This document shows, piece by piece, positions 53,450-63,142 of a DNA stretch of 64,000 nucleotides. Under the pieces are notes generated by a model. That model saw only the letters and a program-made list of their open reading frames with translations. It ran no database searches and was not told the DNA's origin. The position numbers and the translations under genes are program-made. Every line of letters begins with the position of its first letter. Within the stretch, counting starts at the first letter, position 1. This stretch comes from JANXSF01 sp043755435 (GTDB lineage Bacteria; Acidobacteriota; Terriglobia; Bryobacterales; Bryobacteraceae). The stretch is from assembly GCA_043755435.1 (NCBI GenBank), contig JAYUSZ010000181.1, forward strand, positions 4,189 through 68,188. The letters are read 5' to 3'.

Positions 53450-56400
53450 TTGCTCAAACTGAAAAAGATAGAAATCCAGGGTTTCAAATCGTTTGCAGAC
53501 CGCACTGAAATGCGCTTCCATGGTTCTGGAGTTGCCGCAGTAGTTGGCCCCAACGGCTGCGGAAAGTCGAACCTTAGCGATGCCATCAGCTGGGCACTTG
53601 GCGAGCAATCCGCCAAAAGCCTGCGTGGTGCGCGCATGGAAGACGTGATTTTCGCGGGAACGCGGGATCGCAAACCTATGGGGATGGCTTCAGTCACATT
53701 GACTTTAACCGACCCCCGCATTGAACCTGCACCTCAACAAATTGAAGTGCTGGAACTTGCACCCGGGGCAGACGTTGTGGCCGCAGCTCCCACCGGCAAC
53801 ATCCCATCGGATAAATCGGACAAGAAACGCGATGTGGTCATCACGCGCCGCTTGTTCCGCTCTGGCGAAAGCGAATACCTTGTGGACGGCAAAACTGCGC
53901 GTCTACGAGACATTCAAGACATCTTTATGGGTTCTGGCCTTGGACCGGAATCTTACGCAATTATTGAGCAGGGCCGCATTGGCCAGATTCTTAGCAGCCG
54001 TCCGCACGATCGCCGCGCAGTGATTGAAGAAGCAGCCGGTGTCACTCGCTTCAAAACCAAGCGCCGTTTGGCTGAGGCGAAGTTGGAAGGGGCCAAGGCG
54101 AATCTGTCGCGTGTGTTCGACATTCTGGAAGAAGTGGGCCGGCAGGTGAATTCGTTGAAGCGCCAAGCAGCCAAAGCCAAGCGTTGGGAAGAACTGAAGA
54201 CCGAAATGGTTGCCCACCTCCGCCGTTTGTTGGCCGGCAAGTTCAAAACATTGGATCGCGAAGCCACCAAAGCATCATCCAGCCTGCAAACCGCCACCGC
54301 AGCACTTACGGAACTGGTTTCTGATGTCCAGGTGAAAGAGAAGGAACAGGGAACCCTTCAAGAAGAGTTCTACAAACTGGAACAGCAGCTTACTGAAAAG
54401 CGCAAACTGCTTTCTGAATATCGCGTCGAGACGGAACGCACCAGTGGCCGTATTCAAACCCAAGCCCAGCAGATTGGCTCTATTGAGCAGCGCCTTGGGC
54501 AGGGTGAAGCGGAATCGCAATCGGTGGAAATGCGCTTGGCCCGCTTGGCGGAAGAAGCGTTACAGAATGAACAGAGCTTGCAGCAGCTGGAAACGGAAAC
54601 CGAATCGGCACGCCAGCGGCTGGGACTGAAAAACGAAGAGCGTGCCCGGTTGGAACAGGATTTGCGCGGCAGAGAAGGTGCCATTGAAACGGCTCGCCGC
54701 GAAGTGCTTCGATTGCTGGGTGAATCCTCAACCTTGCGCAATCAACTGGCGCAAGTGGATGAGTATCTTGCTTCTACAGAGCGTGATCGTACTCGGGCTC
54801 AAAAGGAAGAGGAACTTTGCAGCGGCGAATTACAGCGCATTGACGGCGCACGCAAGGAAATGAACGACCGCGTTGCGTCCCGTCAGATGGAGCTGGAATC
54901 CTTGTTGGACCGGCGTAAGGGTGTGGAATCCACACTGGGCGAACGCAAGCAGATGATGATGGAATCGCGCCGCCAGTTGGATCAATTCCGCAACGAAGTT
55001 TCCCGCTTGAAAGCGCGCAAGGATTCGCTGGCAGAGATTCTTTCACATCGAGCCTACACTACCGAATCAGTGAAGCGCTTATTCACGGCAGTAGAGCGCG
55101 GGCAGGCGCAAGAGCTGAAGCCCGCCGGTGTGCTGGCCGATTTCGTGGAAGTGGATCCTCAGTACGAAAAAGCCGCCGAAGAATTTCTGCATGAAGAACT
55201 GGAATACGTTGTAGTTCATCATTGGAACGAAGCCGAAAAAGGGATTGACCTGATGCGTGGCGACCTCGATGGCCGCGCAACATTCCTGGTCCATCCTGAA
55301 CCGGGCAGCGGGTTTGCATCAGCACCTGCGCGGGAACCGGCCATTGGTCCGGAAACGGGTTTGCAGTGCCGGTTAAGCGAAGTGTTGAAGATGACCAACG
55401 GGTTGACCAAGGCTCCGGCTGAACTGTTGCCCCGCCTTTCGCGCTGCTATTTGGCCACTGACCGCGCTTCAGCACAGCGGCTTGCTCTTCAATATCCTGA
55501 CTTGTATTTCCTGCTACCTGATGGCATCTGCTATCACGGTCATGCTGTTAGCGGTGGACGCAAAACCGGCAGCGGACCTTTGGGCCTGAAGCGTGAACTT
55601 CGCGAAGTGTCGGGATTGTGGGCCAGCCGCAACCGGCAAATGGAAGGCACAGCGACGCAGATTGAGGAACTGGAAGTTGAGATCCACCGCCTGAGTGAGG
55701 ATCTGGAAGCACTTCGTCAAACCCAGCAGAAGGAAGAAAAGGAGGCGCTGGCACTGGATCATGAGACTCGTAAGTTAAGCGAGGAGCTGGCACGCACCAA
55801 TCAACGGCTTTCGGTGGCTCGCCTTGAGTTGGAACGCTTGGCCCGGGAATCGGAACGCGCCTTGGCGCAGCGGGAATCAAACCACGCAGCGATTACTCAG
55901 CGGGAACAAGGCCGGCAAGCGCAGGAACTGGCATTGGAAGCGGCGCGCGCGCTACTTTCCGAATTGCAAAGTGGCGTCTCTCGTGTTGTAGAAGAGCATT
56001 CGGTGCTGCGTGTGGAATTGGCTTCGCTGGACGAACGCCGTCGTTCCGAAACACAAGTGCGCGACCGCGTGGATGGGCAACAGCGCGATGCGAATCGCCG
56101 CAAGCAAGAGCTCAGCCAGGAAATGGAACGCCTGGGCGTAAATCGTGCACGCCTGTTGGCCGACAACATTGAATTGGATGCACTGGCGCAGCGGCTGGCA
56201 GAGCAAGTTACCCAAACGCAAACCGAAGTGACCACCCTAGCAGCTGAAGACGAAAAGATGCGTGCTGGTCTGGCCGCATTGGATGAAGCGTTGAAGCAGC
56301 GGCGGTCTGGTTTGGAACAGGCGCATGAGAATAAGTCGCGCATTGAACTCGAACTGGTGCGGTTGCAATCGGACCTGAAGCATTTGGAAGAAACGGGCCG

Positions 56401-57163
56401 CAAGGAACTGAACTGTTCGCCTCAGGAACTAATGGAAGCGGAGCCAAACGAGTTGGACGAAGACGCGCTGACCGCAGCCGAGACGCAATATATGGAAGTG
56501 CGTGGGCGCATTGAAGCCTTGGGTGCCGTGAATCCACAGGCGTTGGAAGAGTACAACGAAGCACAGCAGCGTTACGACTTCCTGAACACGCAGCGGCAGG
56601 ATTTGCTGGATTCCATTCGCGACACGGAAAAGGCAATTCAGGAAATCGATGTGGAATCGCGGAAACGATTCCAGGAAGCCTTTGAGCACATCAACATCAA
56701 CTTCCGCGAAATGTTCAAGACGTTGTTTGGTGGTGGCACTGGTGAAATGCGGCTGACCGACGAATCAAACGTTGGGGAAAGCGGCATTGAAATGGTGGCC
56801 TCGCCTCCCGGAAAGCGGCTGCAAAATGTGTTGTTGCTATCGGGCGGTGAGAAATCGCTGACAGCAATGGCGCTGTTAATGGCCATCTTCAAGTACCAGC
56901 CCAGCCCGTTCTGCATTCTGGACGAAGTGGATGCGCCGCTTGATGAAGCCAACACGGCCCGCCTTGCCAAGCTGTTAAAAGAGATGGCTGGCGATACGCA
57001 GTTCATTGTAATCACACACGCCAAGCGCACCATGGAAGCGGCGCAGACGATGTATGGCGTGACCATGGAAGAGCCTGGGGTCTCGAAACTGGTGTCCGTT
57101 AAGTTCAATCCAGCGCCAATTCCAGTGGCAGAGCCGAAGGCGACGATGGCCCACGCGAATTAG
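53450..57163 (+). CDS. smc: Chromosome segregation ATPase SMC
   Basis: 1237 residues from TTG 53450 (AGAGGG upstream). Head N: LKLKKIEIQGFKSFADRTEM and Walker A GPNGCGKSN (33-41). Two long coiled coils (~170-500 and ~690-1030) flank a hinge (~530-670, KPAGVLADFVEVDPQYEKAA). Head C: signature LLSGGEKSLTAMALLMAIF and Walker B FCILDEVDAPLDEAN. SMC with ScpAB compacts and segregates the chromosome; scpA/scpB are not adjacent here. Confidence 0.97.
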   Translation: MLKLKKIEIQGFKSFADRTEMRFHGSGVAAVVGPNGCGKSNLSDAISWALGEQSAKSLRGARMEDVIFAGTRDRKPMGMASVTLTLTDPRIEPAPQQIEVLELAPGADVVAAAPTGNIPSDKSDKKRDVVITRRLFRSGESEYLVDGKTARLRDIQDIFMGSGLGPESYAIIEQGRIGQILSSRPHDRRAVIEEAAGVTRFKTKRRLAEAKLEGAKANLSRVFDILEEVGRQVNSLKRQAAKAKRWEELKTEMVAHLRRLLAGKFKTLDREATKASSSLQTATAALTELVSDVQVKEKEQGTLQEEFYKLEQQLTEKRKLLSEYRVETERTSGRIQTQAQQIGSIEQRLGQGEAESQSVEMRLARLAEEALQNEQSLQQLETETESARQRLGLKNEERARLEQDLRGREGAIETARREVLRLLGESSTLRNQLAQVDEYLASTERDRTRAQKEEELCSGELQRIDGARKEMNDRVASRQMELESLLDRRKGVESTLGERKQMMMESRRQLDQFRNEVSRLKARKDSLAEILSHRAYTTESVKRLFTAVERGQAQELKPAGVLADFVEVDPQYEKAAEEFLHEELEYVVVHHWNEAEKGIDLMRGDLDGRATFLVHPEPGSGFASAPAREPAIGPETGLQCRLSEVLKMTNGLTKAPAELLPRLSRCYLATDRASAQRLALQYPDLYFLLPDGICYHGHAVSGGRKTGSGPLGLKRELREVSGLWASRNRQMEGTATQIEELEVEIHRLSEDLEALRQTQQKEEKEALALDHETRKLSEELARTNQRLSVARLELERLARESERALAQRESNHAAITQREQGRQAQELALEAARALLSELQSGVSRVVEEHSVLRVELASLDERRRSETQVRDRVDGQQRDANRRKQELSQEMERLGVNRARLLADNIELDALAQRLAEQVTQTQTEVTTLAAEDEKMRAGLAALDEALKQRRSGLEQAHENKSRIELELVRLQSDLKHLEETGRKELNCSPQELMEAEPNELDEDALTAAETQYMEVRGRIEALGAVNPQALEEYNEAQQRYDFLNTQRQDLLDSIRDTEKAIQEIDVESRKRFQEAFEHININFREMFKTLFGGGTGEMRLTDESNVGESGIEMVASPPGKRLQNVLLLSGGEKSLTAMALLMAIFKYQPSPFCILDEVDAPLDEANTARLAKLLKEMAGDTQFIVITHAKRTMEAAQTMYGVTMEEPGVSKLVSVKFNPAPIPVAEPKATMAHAN

Positions 57164-57221
57164 ATTTTAGTCGACTTTTGAGTTTGCGGAGGGATCGAGA
57201 CGGGTCCACTTCGCGCGAACC

Positions 57222-57261
57222 CCTCACGGTCCTCCCCTCCAGAGCACCGTGAGGTTTTTTT
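57222..57261 (+). terminator. Rho-independent terminator after smc
   Basis: CCTCACGGT and ACCGTGAGG are exact complements around a 15-base loop, followed by seven T. Confidence 0.88.
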
Positions 57262-57267
57262 ATATAA

Positions 57268-57754
57268 CCAGACGGAAAGTACTTAGTCGCGAATCGAGGA
57301 CAATTCTACAGCGTGGATGGAAAACATCCGGTTCCCGCGCCGCTGGAACCTTCAGCCGGATTCCGGTTTTCTCCTGACGGGAAATGGCTGGCATTGCACG
57401 TCCAAGGGAATGACGGTTACGTGGTCTTTGTACAAAGCTTCCCCGATGCCGCCAATCGGTTGCAGGTTTCAACCGCTGGAGGAAGTTATCCATCGTGGGC
57501 GCGGCGATGGGAAAGAGATTTACTACCGGTCAACCAATGGAATGCTGACGGCCTTGACTGTAACTCCTCGTGACAACACGCTTTTGTTCGGCCCACCTGA
57601 GCCTCTTTTCCTTGTCAGAGGGGAATTGACAACCGCTCCCTTTACCGCCGCACCGGATGGCCAGAAGTTTCTGGTGCGAGTTCCATTGTTGAATGGAAGA
57701 GGCTCAGACGAAATTACCGTGCTAACCGATTGGCGCGCGGGATTGAAGCAATGA
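57268..57754 (+). pseudogene. Truncated, frameshifted TolB/WD40-like beta-propeller remnant
   Basis: The first frame reads PDGKYLVANRGQFYSVDGKH, then FRFSPDGKWLALHVQGNDGY and FVQSFPDAANRLQVSTAGGS. A shift of one base near 57500 (GTGGGCGCGGCG where GTGGCGCGGCG is expected) moves the continuation into the next frame: GDGKEIYYRSTNGMLTALTV, PDGQKFLVRVPLLNGRG, VLTDWRAGLKQ. This is the C-terminal end of acidobacterial serine/threonine kinase-propeller proteins, where ...NW.AGLK closes the chain. The kinase and first blades are missing: the remnant starts right behind the smc terminator. Confidence 0.75.
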
Positions 57755-57767
57755 ATCCTGCGCTAGC

Positions 57768-57796
57768 TTGACAAACCCAAAGACGCAACCTATAAA
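57768..57796 (+). promoter_or_regulatory. Consensus-like sigma-70 promoter
   Basis: TTGACA (57768-57773), 17 bases, TATAAA (57791-57796). Transcription would begin near 57803. No recognised gene lies downstream on this strand before 58334, only two small overlapping frames. Confidence 0.55.
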
Positions 57797-57828
57797 CTAG
57801 TGGGCTCTGCGCCAGAGGAGCTGATTTT

Positions 57829-58065
57829 TGTGATTGAGCTTACGGGTGACTTTAAGAAGTTTTGTGGGAACGTGGCCAGTTGTTTGGTATGAGTCGCTCC
57901 GATTGCTATTTTCATGTCTGTAATTTAACAGTTGGGTTGGCGGGGGAAGGTTTGGAAATAGGACAATGTGTTTTGAATGAAAGAGTTATAGGATCTTTTT
58001 GTGGTGTGAATCGAGTTTTTGGGGTCTTGGACTACATGCCGGTTTATCCCGGCGCGTGGACGTGA
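57829..58065 (+). other. Two tiny overlapping frames of unknown status
   Basis: After GAGGAG (about 57814-57819), GTG near 57829 opens a 20-codon frame (IELTGDFKKFCGNVASCLV). Its TGA overlaps ATG 57889 (ATGA) of a 59-codon frame (MSRSDCYFHVCNLTVGLAGE...). Promoter, ribosome site and coupling are all in order, but the sequences match nothing recognised and the Cys-rich second frame could be chance. A non-coding RNA is the other option. Confidence 0.3.
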
Positions 58066-58334
58066 TTCCCAGGCCTGAAGCGCCAGAACGCAGAAAGAAT
58101 TTATCAACCAACCCAAAAACGGCTGTTAGAAGCCATAATCGTGAAATCCAGCTTCTATTGGCGACTGCACTCCTTTACGGTCGCGCCTTTGTAGATTCAT
58201 GCACTTACAGAGGCGGCCGTAAGGAAGTGACATACCAGCAGTAGTAGTGGGCATTCACCATGCAGGTGAAGACGCGTTGAAGTCTGTGAGGGTGGGTTAT
58301 GCTGACAAATAATTGAGTCCGCTTTCAGCAGTGC
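58066..58334. other. Intergenic stretch, nothing recognised
   Basis: No frame, repeat or clear hairpin terminator could be supported between the small frames and the permease gene stop. Confidence 0.5.
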
Positions 58335-59588
58335 TTATTCGTAGCGCAGTGCTTCCACTGGGTCCAGTTGAGCGGCTTTGTAGGCAGGCCAAACTCCAAA
58401 GAACAACCCCACTGCAACGGAAACAGCAAAGCCCAATACCAATGCGAAGGGGGGCACTTCTGACGGAAGCGAGGTTACTAACTTACCAATCAACAGAGTA
58501 ATGGCCACAGCGATAATAATCCCCAGTACACCACCCAGTCCGGTTAACGTAACGGCCTCCATCAGAAACTGGAAGATGATGTCCGTTTTCCTTGCCCCTA
58601 ATGCTTTCCGCACGCCGATTTCCCGAGTGCGTTCCGTCACGCTAACCAGCATGATGTTCATCACGCCGATGCCGCCGACTAACAATCCCAGTCCTGAAAG
58701 CGCAGTTGAGACAAGCACAATCATCGCCGTCAAGCTGTTGAAGCGCGCCACAATTTGATCGGGCGTGGAGATCACAAAATCATCGGGATTCGCCGTTTCC
58801 ACTTTCCGTGCCCGGCGCATCACTGCTTTCACTTCTTCAAACGCATCTTCTTTCTGCCCCTGTCGCGCCTTGGCTGTTATTTGGAATCGATCAATCATCC
58901 CCGGGTAACGCATCCGCGCCGTCTGTAAGGGAATGGTCACCATTCGATCCAAGCCGTTCTCGCCGAAAAACCCGCCTTTGGCTTCTTCGGTAACTCCGAT
59001 CACAACGAAATCCGCACCGGAAACATTCAAAGTTAGCCCAACCGGATTCACCCCTGGGAAAAGTGCCTCGGACAGTTTGGGACCAATTACACCGACGCGC
59101 GCTCCGCGAGTATCTTCCTCTTGTGTAAACACACGGCCCCATTTCAAATTCTTGGGTTGCGTCAACCAGCCCGACGCCGAAAGCCCCATCATAGAAACGG
59201 AGTCTGATTCATAACCGGGGACCTTGGCGATCATTGCCTGCCGCCCAATAATCGGCGGAATAAACATACTTACTGATGTTTCCTCAATCGATGGCGCCAG
59301 CCGCTTGATCATCTCCGCATACTCCGGCTTCATGGGCCGCCGCTTTGCTTCCTTAGGATTGGGACGCCCGTTAGGATCGCCGTTGAAGGTGCTCAAGAAT
59401 ATGTTGTTTGTTCCAAATTCCTCGAAGAAAGTAACTACGCCTTTGCGCAGCCCAGTAAGTAAGCTTGATACTGTAACCACCGTTGTAATTCCAATTACAA
59501 TGCCCAGGATTGTCAGCATGGAGCGGAAGCGGTTTGTCCACACTGCAATCAGTGCAATTCGTACGTTTTCTTGAATAGGGATTCTCAT
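58335..59588 (-). CDS. MacB/FtsX-type ABC transporter permease (second of pair)
   Basis: 417 residues. One N-terminal helix (MLTILGIVIGITTVVTVSSLL), a large periplasmic MacB_PCD domain, and three C-terminal helices with GGIGVMNIMLVSVTERTREI and GVRKALGARKTDI. Ends ...AAQLDPVEALRYE. Its ATG overlaps the TGA of the upstream paralogue (ATGA), so the two are probably made together and pair as a heterodimer. No ABC ATPase or membrane-fusion gene is next to them. Confidence 0.92.
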   Translation of the reverse strand: MRIPIQENVRIALIAVWTNRFRSMLTILGIVIGITTVVTVSSLLTGLRKGVVTFFEEFGTNNIFLSTFNGDPNGRPNPKEAKRRPMKPEYAEMIKRLAPSIEETSVSMFIPPIIGRQAMIAKVPGYESDSVSMMGLSASGWLTQPKNLKWGRVFTQEEDTRGARVGVIGPKLSEALFPGVNPVGLTLNVSGADFVVIGVTEEAKGGFFGENGLDRMVTIPLQTARMRYPGMIDRFQITAKARQGQKEDAFEEVKAVMRRARKVETANPDDFVISTPDQIVARFNSLTAMIVLVSTALSGLGLLVGGIGVMNIMLVSVTERTREIGVRKALGARKTDIIFQFLMEAVTLTGLGGVLGIIIAVAITLLIGKLVTSLPSEVPPFALVLGFAVSVAVGLFFGVWPAYKAAQLDPVEALRYE

Positions 59589-60835
59589 TCGGACTGCAAA
59601 GCCTCCACCGGATTCAACTTCGCTGCCCTACTGGCCGGATACCACCCTGACACCATGCCTACCACTGAGGAAACAACGATTGCCAAGACAACGTAGATCA
59701 CTGAAACTCCCAATTTCACGCCTAGCGCAAACGACAAGGCGTAGGCCGTCGCGGCCCCTAATCCAAGCCCCATTAAGCCACCCATGGCCGACATCATTAC
59801 GGACTCAATCAGAAACTGCAGCATGATGTCACCGCGGCGTGCGCCTAGCGCCTTCCGTAACCCAATTTCCCTGGTTCGTTCCGTGACACTTACTAACATG
59901 ATGTTCATCACTACAATGCCGCCCACCACTAGTGAGATAGCTATAACTGGAATCACAATCGCCTTTACTAATCCGAGGATCGAATCCACAAAGGCGCGAA
60001 TAGCGTCCGGGGTCAATGTATCGAAAGGATCATCGGCGTTTGGTTTAGCCTTGAATCGCGTACGCAGCGCAACTCGTGACAGGTCCAACGATTCTGCCAA
60101 GCTCAATCCAGACTTCGCCTTCGGTCTGGCAAAAATGGACAGGCTTTTCGGCGGCCCATAAATCCGATTGAATACCGGTGCAGGGATGTAAACAGAATTA
60201 TCCTGAGAGCGCCCATCGGCAGACCCCAGCTTTTCCTGGACTCCAACCACCGTGAAGACGAATCCGCGCATGGTGAACATTTGCCCCACTGGAACCACCG
60301 AAGGAAAAAGCTCAGCTACAACGTCCTGGCCAATCACTGCTACCTGCTGCCGGGCCTGCTCTTCCTGTTCGGTAAAGAAGCGTCCTTCCACCACCACCAA
60401 ATCGCGAATTTCAGCAATGTTCGCTGCCACTCCAAGGACGCTGGCCGCTTCCATGGTTTGATTGCCGTGCTTCACGTCGTCTGGTTGATTGCGGTAAGGG
60501 CTGTATAGGACCTCATCGCCTGTTGCGGTAATAAGATAGTCTAAGTCTTCATTGCGAAGTTGACGGTTCTTTCGTAGTTTATCCGCGCGCTCCTTGCGAG
60601 TCATGCGGCCTACATTTGTAATTTGCGCCACTAAATAGGTTTCGCTGCCGAAAGCTTTCGACGTGCTTTCCTCAGCATAATTTCCCAACCCGTCAATAGC
60701 AGTTCCAACCAGAACAACAGAGGCAACGCCGATAATTACGCCGAGCAGCGTAAGGAAGCTCCGCAACTTATGCGCAACTAAGGAGGAGACCGCAAGAGCG
60801 GATGCGGTGAACAATCGATACCGAATAGAATTCAA
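59585..60835 (-). CDS. MacB/FtsX-type ABC transporter permease (first of pair)
   Basis: 416 residues with the same plan: FLTLLGVIIGVASVVLVGTA, periplasmic domain, GGIVVMNIMLVSVTERTREI, GLRKALGARRGDI, and end AAKLNPVEALQSE. Such permeases work mechanically in periplasmic export with a MacB-type ATPase. It is transcribed away from groES; the ~270-base gap holds the groESL control region. Confidence 0.92.
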   Translation of the reverse strand: MNSIRYRLFTASALAVSSLVAHKLRSFLTLLGVIIGVASVVLVGTAIDGLGNYAEESTSKAFGSETYLVAQITNVGRMTRKERADKLRKNRQLRNEDLDYLITATGDEVLYSPYRNQPDDVKHGNQTMEAASVLGVAANIAEIRDLVVVEGRFFTEQEEQARQQVAVIGQDVVAELFPSVVPVGQMFTMRGFVFTVVGVQEKLGSADGRSQDNSVYIPAPVFNRIYGPPKSLSIFARPKAKSGLSLAESLDLSRVALRTRFKAKPNADDPFDTLTPDAIRAFVDSILGLVKAIVIPVIAISLVVGGIVVMNIMLVSVTERTREIGLRKALGARRGDIMLQFLIESVMMSAMGGLMGLGLGAATAYALSFALGVKLGVSVIYVVLAIVVSSVVGMVSGWYPASRAAKLNPVEALQSE

Positions 60836-60985
60836 GGGAGCCTTATTCCAGAATAAACCTTATTCAGAATCCAGATGCAAACATCTGCGGGTTCGATCTA
60901 TTTTCAGCGCCCTTTGGAAGGCGAATTCATTAACAAATATTAATAAACTGTAAAACACATGTAAACAACAACTTAAAAGAAACTC

Positions 60986-61012
60986 TTGTCACTCCTCCCC
61001 AGAGTGTGCTAA
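60986..61012 (+). promoter_or_regulatory. CIRCE-like operator overlapping the groESL promoter
   Basis: TTGTCACTC, nine bases, GTGTGCTAA matches the HrcA operator consensus TTAGCACTC-N9-GAGTGCTAA with two changes left and one right and exact spacing. It overlaps a promoter-like pair TTGTCA (60986-60991) / TAATAA (61010-61015) with 18-base spacing. HrcA control is therefore likely, with a weakened site. Confidence 0.65.
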
Positions 61013-61104
61013 TAATATACCCAAGAGACGTTGCGCGCCTAGTCGCGCTTTGACTCTGAAGATTGTCCACGAGTTCCTCAATCACCCTTGGAGGTTTAAC
61101 AGGT

Positions 61105-61413
61105 ATGAATATCCGTCCGTTACACGACCGTATTGTGGTCAAGCGCCTTGATGATCAGGCAGAACAGGTTCTGAACGGGATTATTATCCCCGACAGTGCG
61201 AAAGAAAAGCCGCAGGAAGCGGAAGTGGTTGCCGTCGGCAAGGGCAAGCGCTCCGATGATGGCAAATTGATCCCGCTCGACGTAGAAGTCGGCGACAAGA
61301 TCCTATTCGGTAAGTACTCCGGCAGCGACATTAAGGTCGACGGCCAGGAATACTTGATCATGCGCGAAGACGAAGTTCTCGCTGTGATCGAACCAACAAA
61401 GAAGAAGAAGTAG
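61105..61413 (+). CDS. groES: Co-chaperonin GroES
   Basis: Start at ATG 61105 after GGAGG; the longer frame (61063) adds 14 untypical residues. 102 residues: MNIRPLHDRIVVKRLDDQAE, mobile loop NGIIIPDSAKEKPQEAEVVA, ILFGKYSGSDIKVDGQEYLI, and a KKKK tail. Caps GroEL; gene order groES-groEL. Confidence 0.97.
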   Translation: MNIRPLHDRIVVKRLDDQAEQVLNGIIIPDSAKEKPQEAEVVAVGKGKRSDDGKLIPLDVEVGDKILFGKYSGSDIKVDGQEYLIMREDEVLAVIEPTKKKK

Positions 61414-61444
61414 TTAGAAGTTTGGGAATACAGGAGACCTAACA

Positions 61445-63079
61445 ATGCCAGCTAAACAAATTGTATACAGCGAAAATTCCCGTCAAGCGATTTTGCGTGG
61501 AGTAAACCAACTTGCAGATTGCGTGAAAGTCACGCTTGGCCCCAAGGGCCGCAACGTTGTACTGGAGAAGAAGTTCGGCGGACCGACCATCACCAAGGAC
61601 GGTGTAACGGTTGCCAAGGAAGTAGAACTGAAGGATCCTCTTGAGAACATGGGCGCCCAAATGGTGCGCGAAGTGGCCTCAAAAACGTCTGATGTGGCCG
61701 GCGACGGCACAACGACGGCAACGATTCTTGCACAGTCCATTTTCCGTGAAGGCGTAAAGTCAGTGGCCGCTGGTGCGAATCCAATGGCTCTGAAGCGCGG
61801 TATTGAAAAGGCTGTTGAAATCGTAGTAGCTGAAGTGCAGAAGATGAGCACCAAGGTTGCCAACGACGAACGCATTGCTCAAGTGGGAACCATTTCCGCA
61901 AATGGCGATGCCACCATCGGCAACATCATTGCTGAAGCTATGAAGAAAGTTGGTAAGGACGGCGTGATCACGGTTGAAGAAGCCAAGACCATGACCACCG
62001 AACTGAACACCGTCGAAGGCATGCAGTTCGACCGCGGCTATCTGTCTCCTTACTTCATCAGCGATCCAGACCGCATGGAAGCTGTTCTTGAAGAGCCCTA
62101 CATTCTGATCCACGAAAAGAAGATCACCAACATGAAGGATCTTCTGCCGTTGCTTGAGCAGATTGCCCGTTCTGGACGCCCATTGCTGATCATCGCCGAA
62201 GAAGTGGAAGGCGAAGCACTGGCTACTCTGGTTGTGAACAAGCTGCGCGGCACGTTGAATGTTTGCGCCGTGAAGGCTCCTGGTTTCGGTGATCGCCGCA
62301 AGGCGATGCTGGAAGACATCGGCATCCTGACTGGTGGCAAGGCATTGATGGAAGAGACCGGCATCAAGTTGGAAGGCGTACGCCTGGAAGACTTGGGCAA
62401 GGCCAAGCGCATCACTGTTGACAAAGACAACACCACAATCATTGACGGTGCAGGTGAGCAGAAGACAATCGAAGGCCGCATCAAACAGTTGCGCGCACAG
62501 ATTGAAGAAACCACCTCCGACTACGACCGTGAGAAGCTGCAGGAACGCTTGGCGAAACTCGCTGGCGGCGTTGCAGTGATCAAGGTTGGCGCGGCGACGG
62601 AAACCGAAATGAAGGAAAAGAAGGCTCGCGTGGAAGATGCTCTGCATGCAACCCGCGCTGCTGTGGAAGAAGGGATTGTTCCTGGTGGTGGCGTGGCTCT
62701 GCTGCGTGCCGCTATGGCTCTGAAAGACGTCAAGATGACTGGTGATGAGCAGATTGGTATTGACATCATCCGCCGCGCTTGCGAAGAGCCCTGCCGTCAA
62801 ATTTCCGGTAATGCCGGTCATGAAGGCGCAATCATCGTCGAAAAGATCCGTGCTGAAAAAAACCCGATGTATGGTTTCAACGCGGCTACGGGTGTTTATG
62901 AGGATCTGGTAAAGGCTGGCGTCATCGATCCTACCAAGGTGACACGGACTGCTTTGCAGAACGCTTCTTCGATTTCAGCATTGATGCTGACGACTGAAGC
63001 AATGATCTGCGAGATTCCAGAGAAGAAGGCTGCTCCGGCTGGCGGCGGTGGTGATCACGGCCCTGGTATGGATTACTAA
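61445..63079 (+). CDS. groEL: Chaperonin GroEL
   Basis: 544 residues, usual length. ATP site TLGPKGRNVVLEKKFGGP and AGDGTTTATILAQSI; intermediate and apical landmarks GYLSPYFISDPDRMEA, CAVKAPGFGDRRKAMLEDI; PGGGVALLRA near the end; Gly-rich tail GGGGDHGPGMDY (not the GGM repeats of Proteobacteria). Ribosome site CAGGAGACC. Single copy in the window. Confidence 0.98.
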   Translation: MPAKQIVYSENSRQAILRGVNQLADCVKVTLGPKGRNVVLEKKFGGPTITKDGVTVAKEVELKDPLENMGAQMVREVASKTSDVAGDGTTTATILAQSIFREGVKSVAAGANPMALKRGIEKAVEIVVAEVQKMSTKVANDERIAQVGTISANGDATIGNIIAEAMKKVGKDGVITVEEAKTMTTELNTVEGMQFDRGYLSPYFISDPDRMEAVLEEPYILIHEKKITNMKDLLPLLEQIARSGRPLLIIAEEVEGEALATLVVNKLRGTLNVCAVKAPGFGDRRKAMLEDIGILTGGKALMEETGIKLEGVRLEDLGKAKRITVDKDNTTIIDGAGEQKTIEGRIKQLRAQIEETTSDYDREKLQERLAKLAGGVAVIKVGAATETEMKEKKARVEDALHATRAAVEEGIVPGGGVALLRAAMALKDVKMTGDEQIGIDIIRRACEEPCRQISGNAGHEGAIIVEKIRAEKNPMYGFNAATGVYEDLVKAGVIDPTKVTRTALQNASSISALMLTTEAMICEIPEKKAAPAGGGGDHGPGMDY

Positions 63080-63104
63080 GTAGTAGCTAGTTTGTGGGTT
63101 GAAG

Positions 63105-63138
63105 ACGGCCGCTTCCCGCAAGGGGGCGGCCGTTTTTT
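63105..63138 (+). terminator. Rho-independent terminator after groEL
   Basis: ACGGCCGC and GCGGCCGT are exact complements around a short loop, followed by TTTTTT. It lies just before the stop of the convergent rloB-like gene. Confidence 0.92.
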
Positions 63139-63142
63139 GCGA

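Noticed and set aside
58335..60835. Complete MacAB-type efflux system
   Set aside because: Only the two permeases are present; no ATPase or membrane-fusion gene is adjacent.
60836..60985. tRNA-like GGTTCGA string near 60890
   Set aside because: No cloverleaf or acceptor stem could be built around it.
61760..62821. 353-residue open frame opposite groEL
   Set aside because: It lies wholly antisense to a certain groEL gene and its composition (His/Phe/Cys-rich) reflects groEL codon bias.
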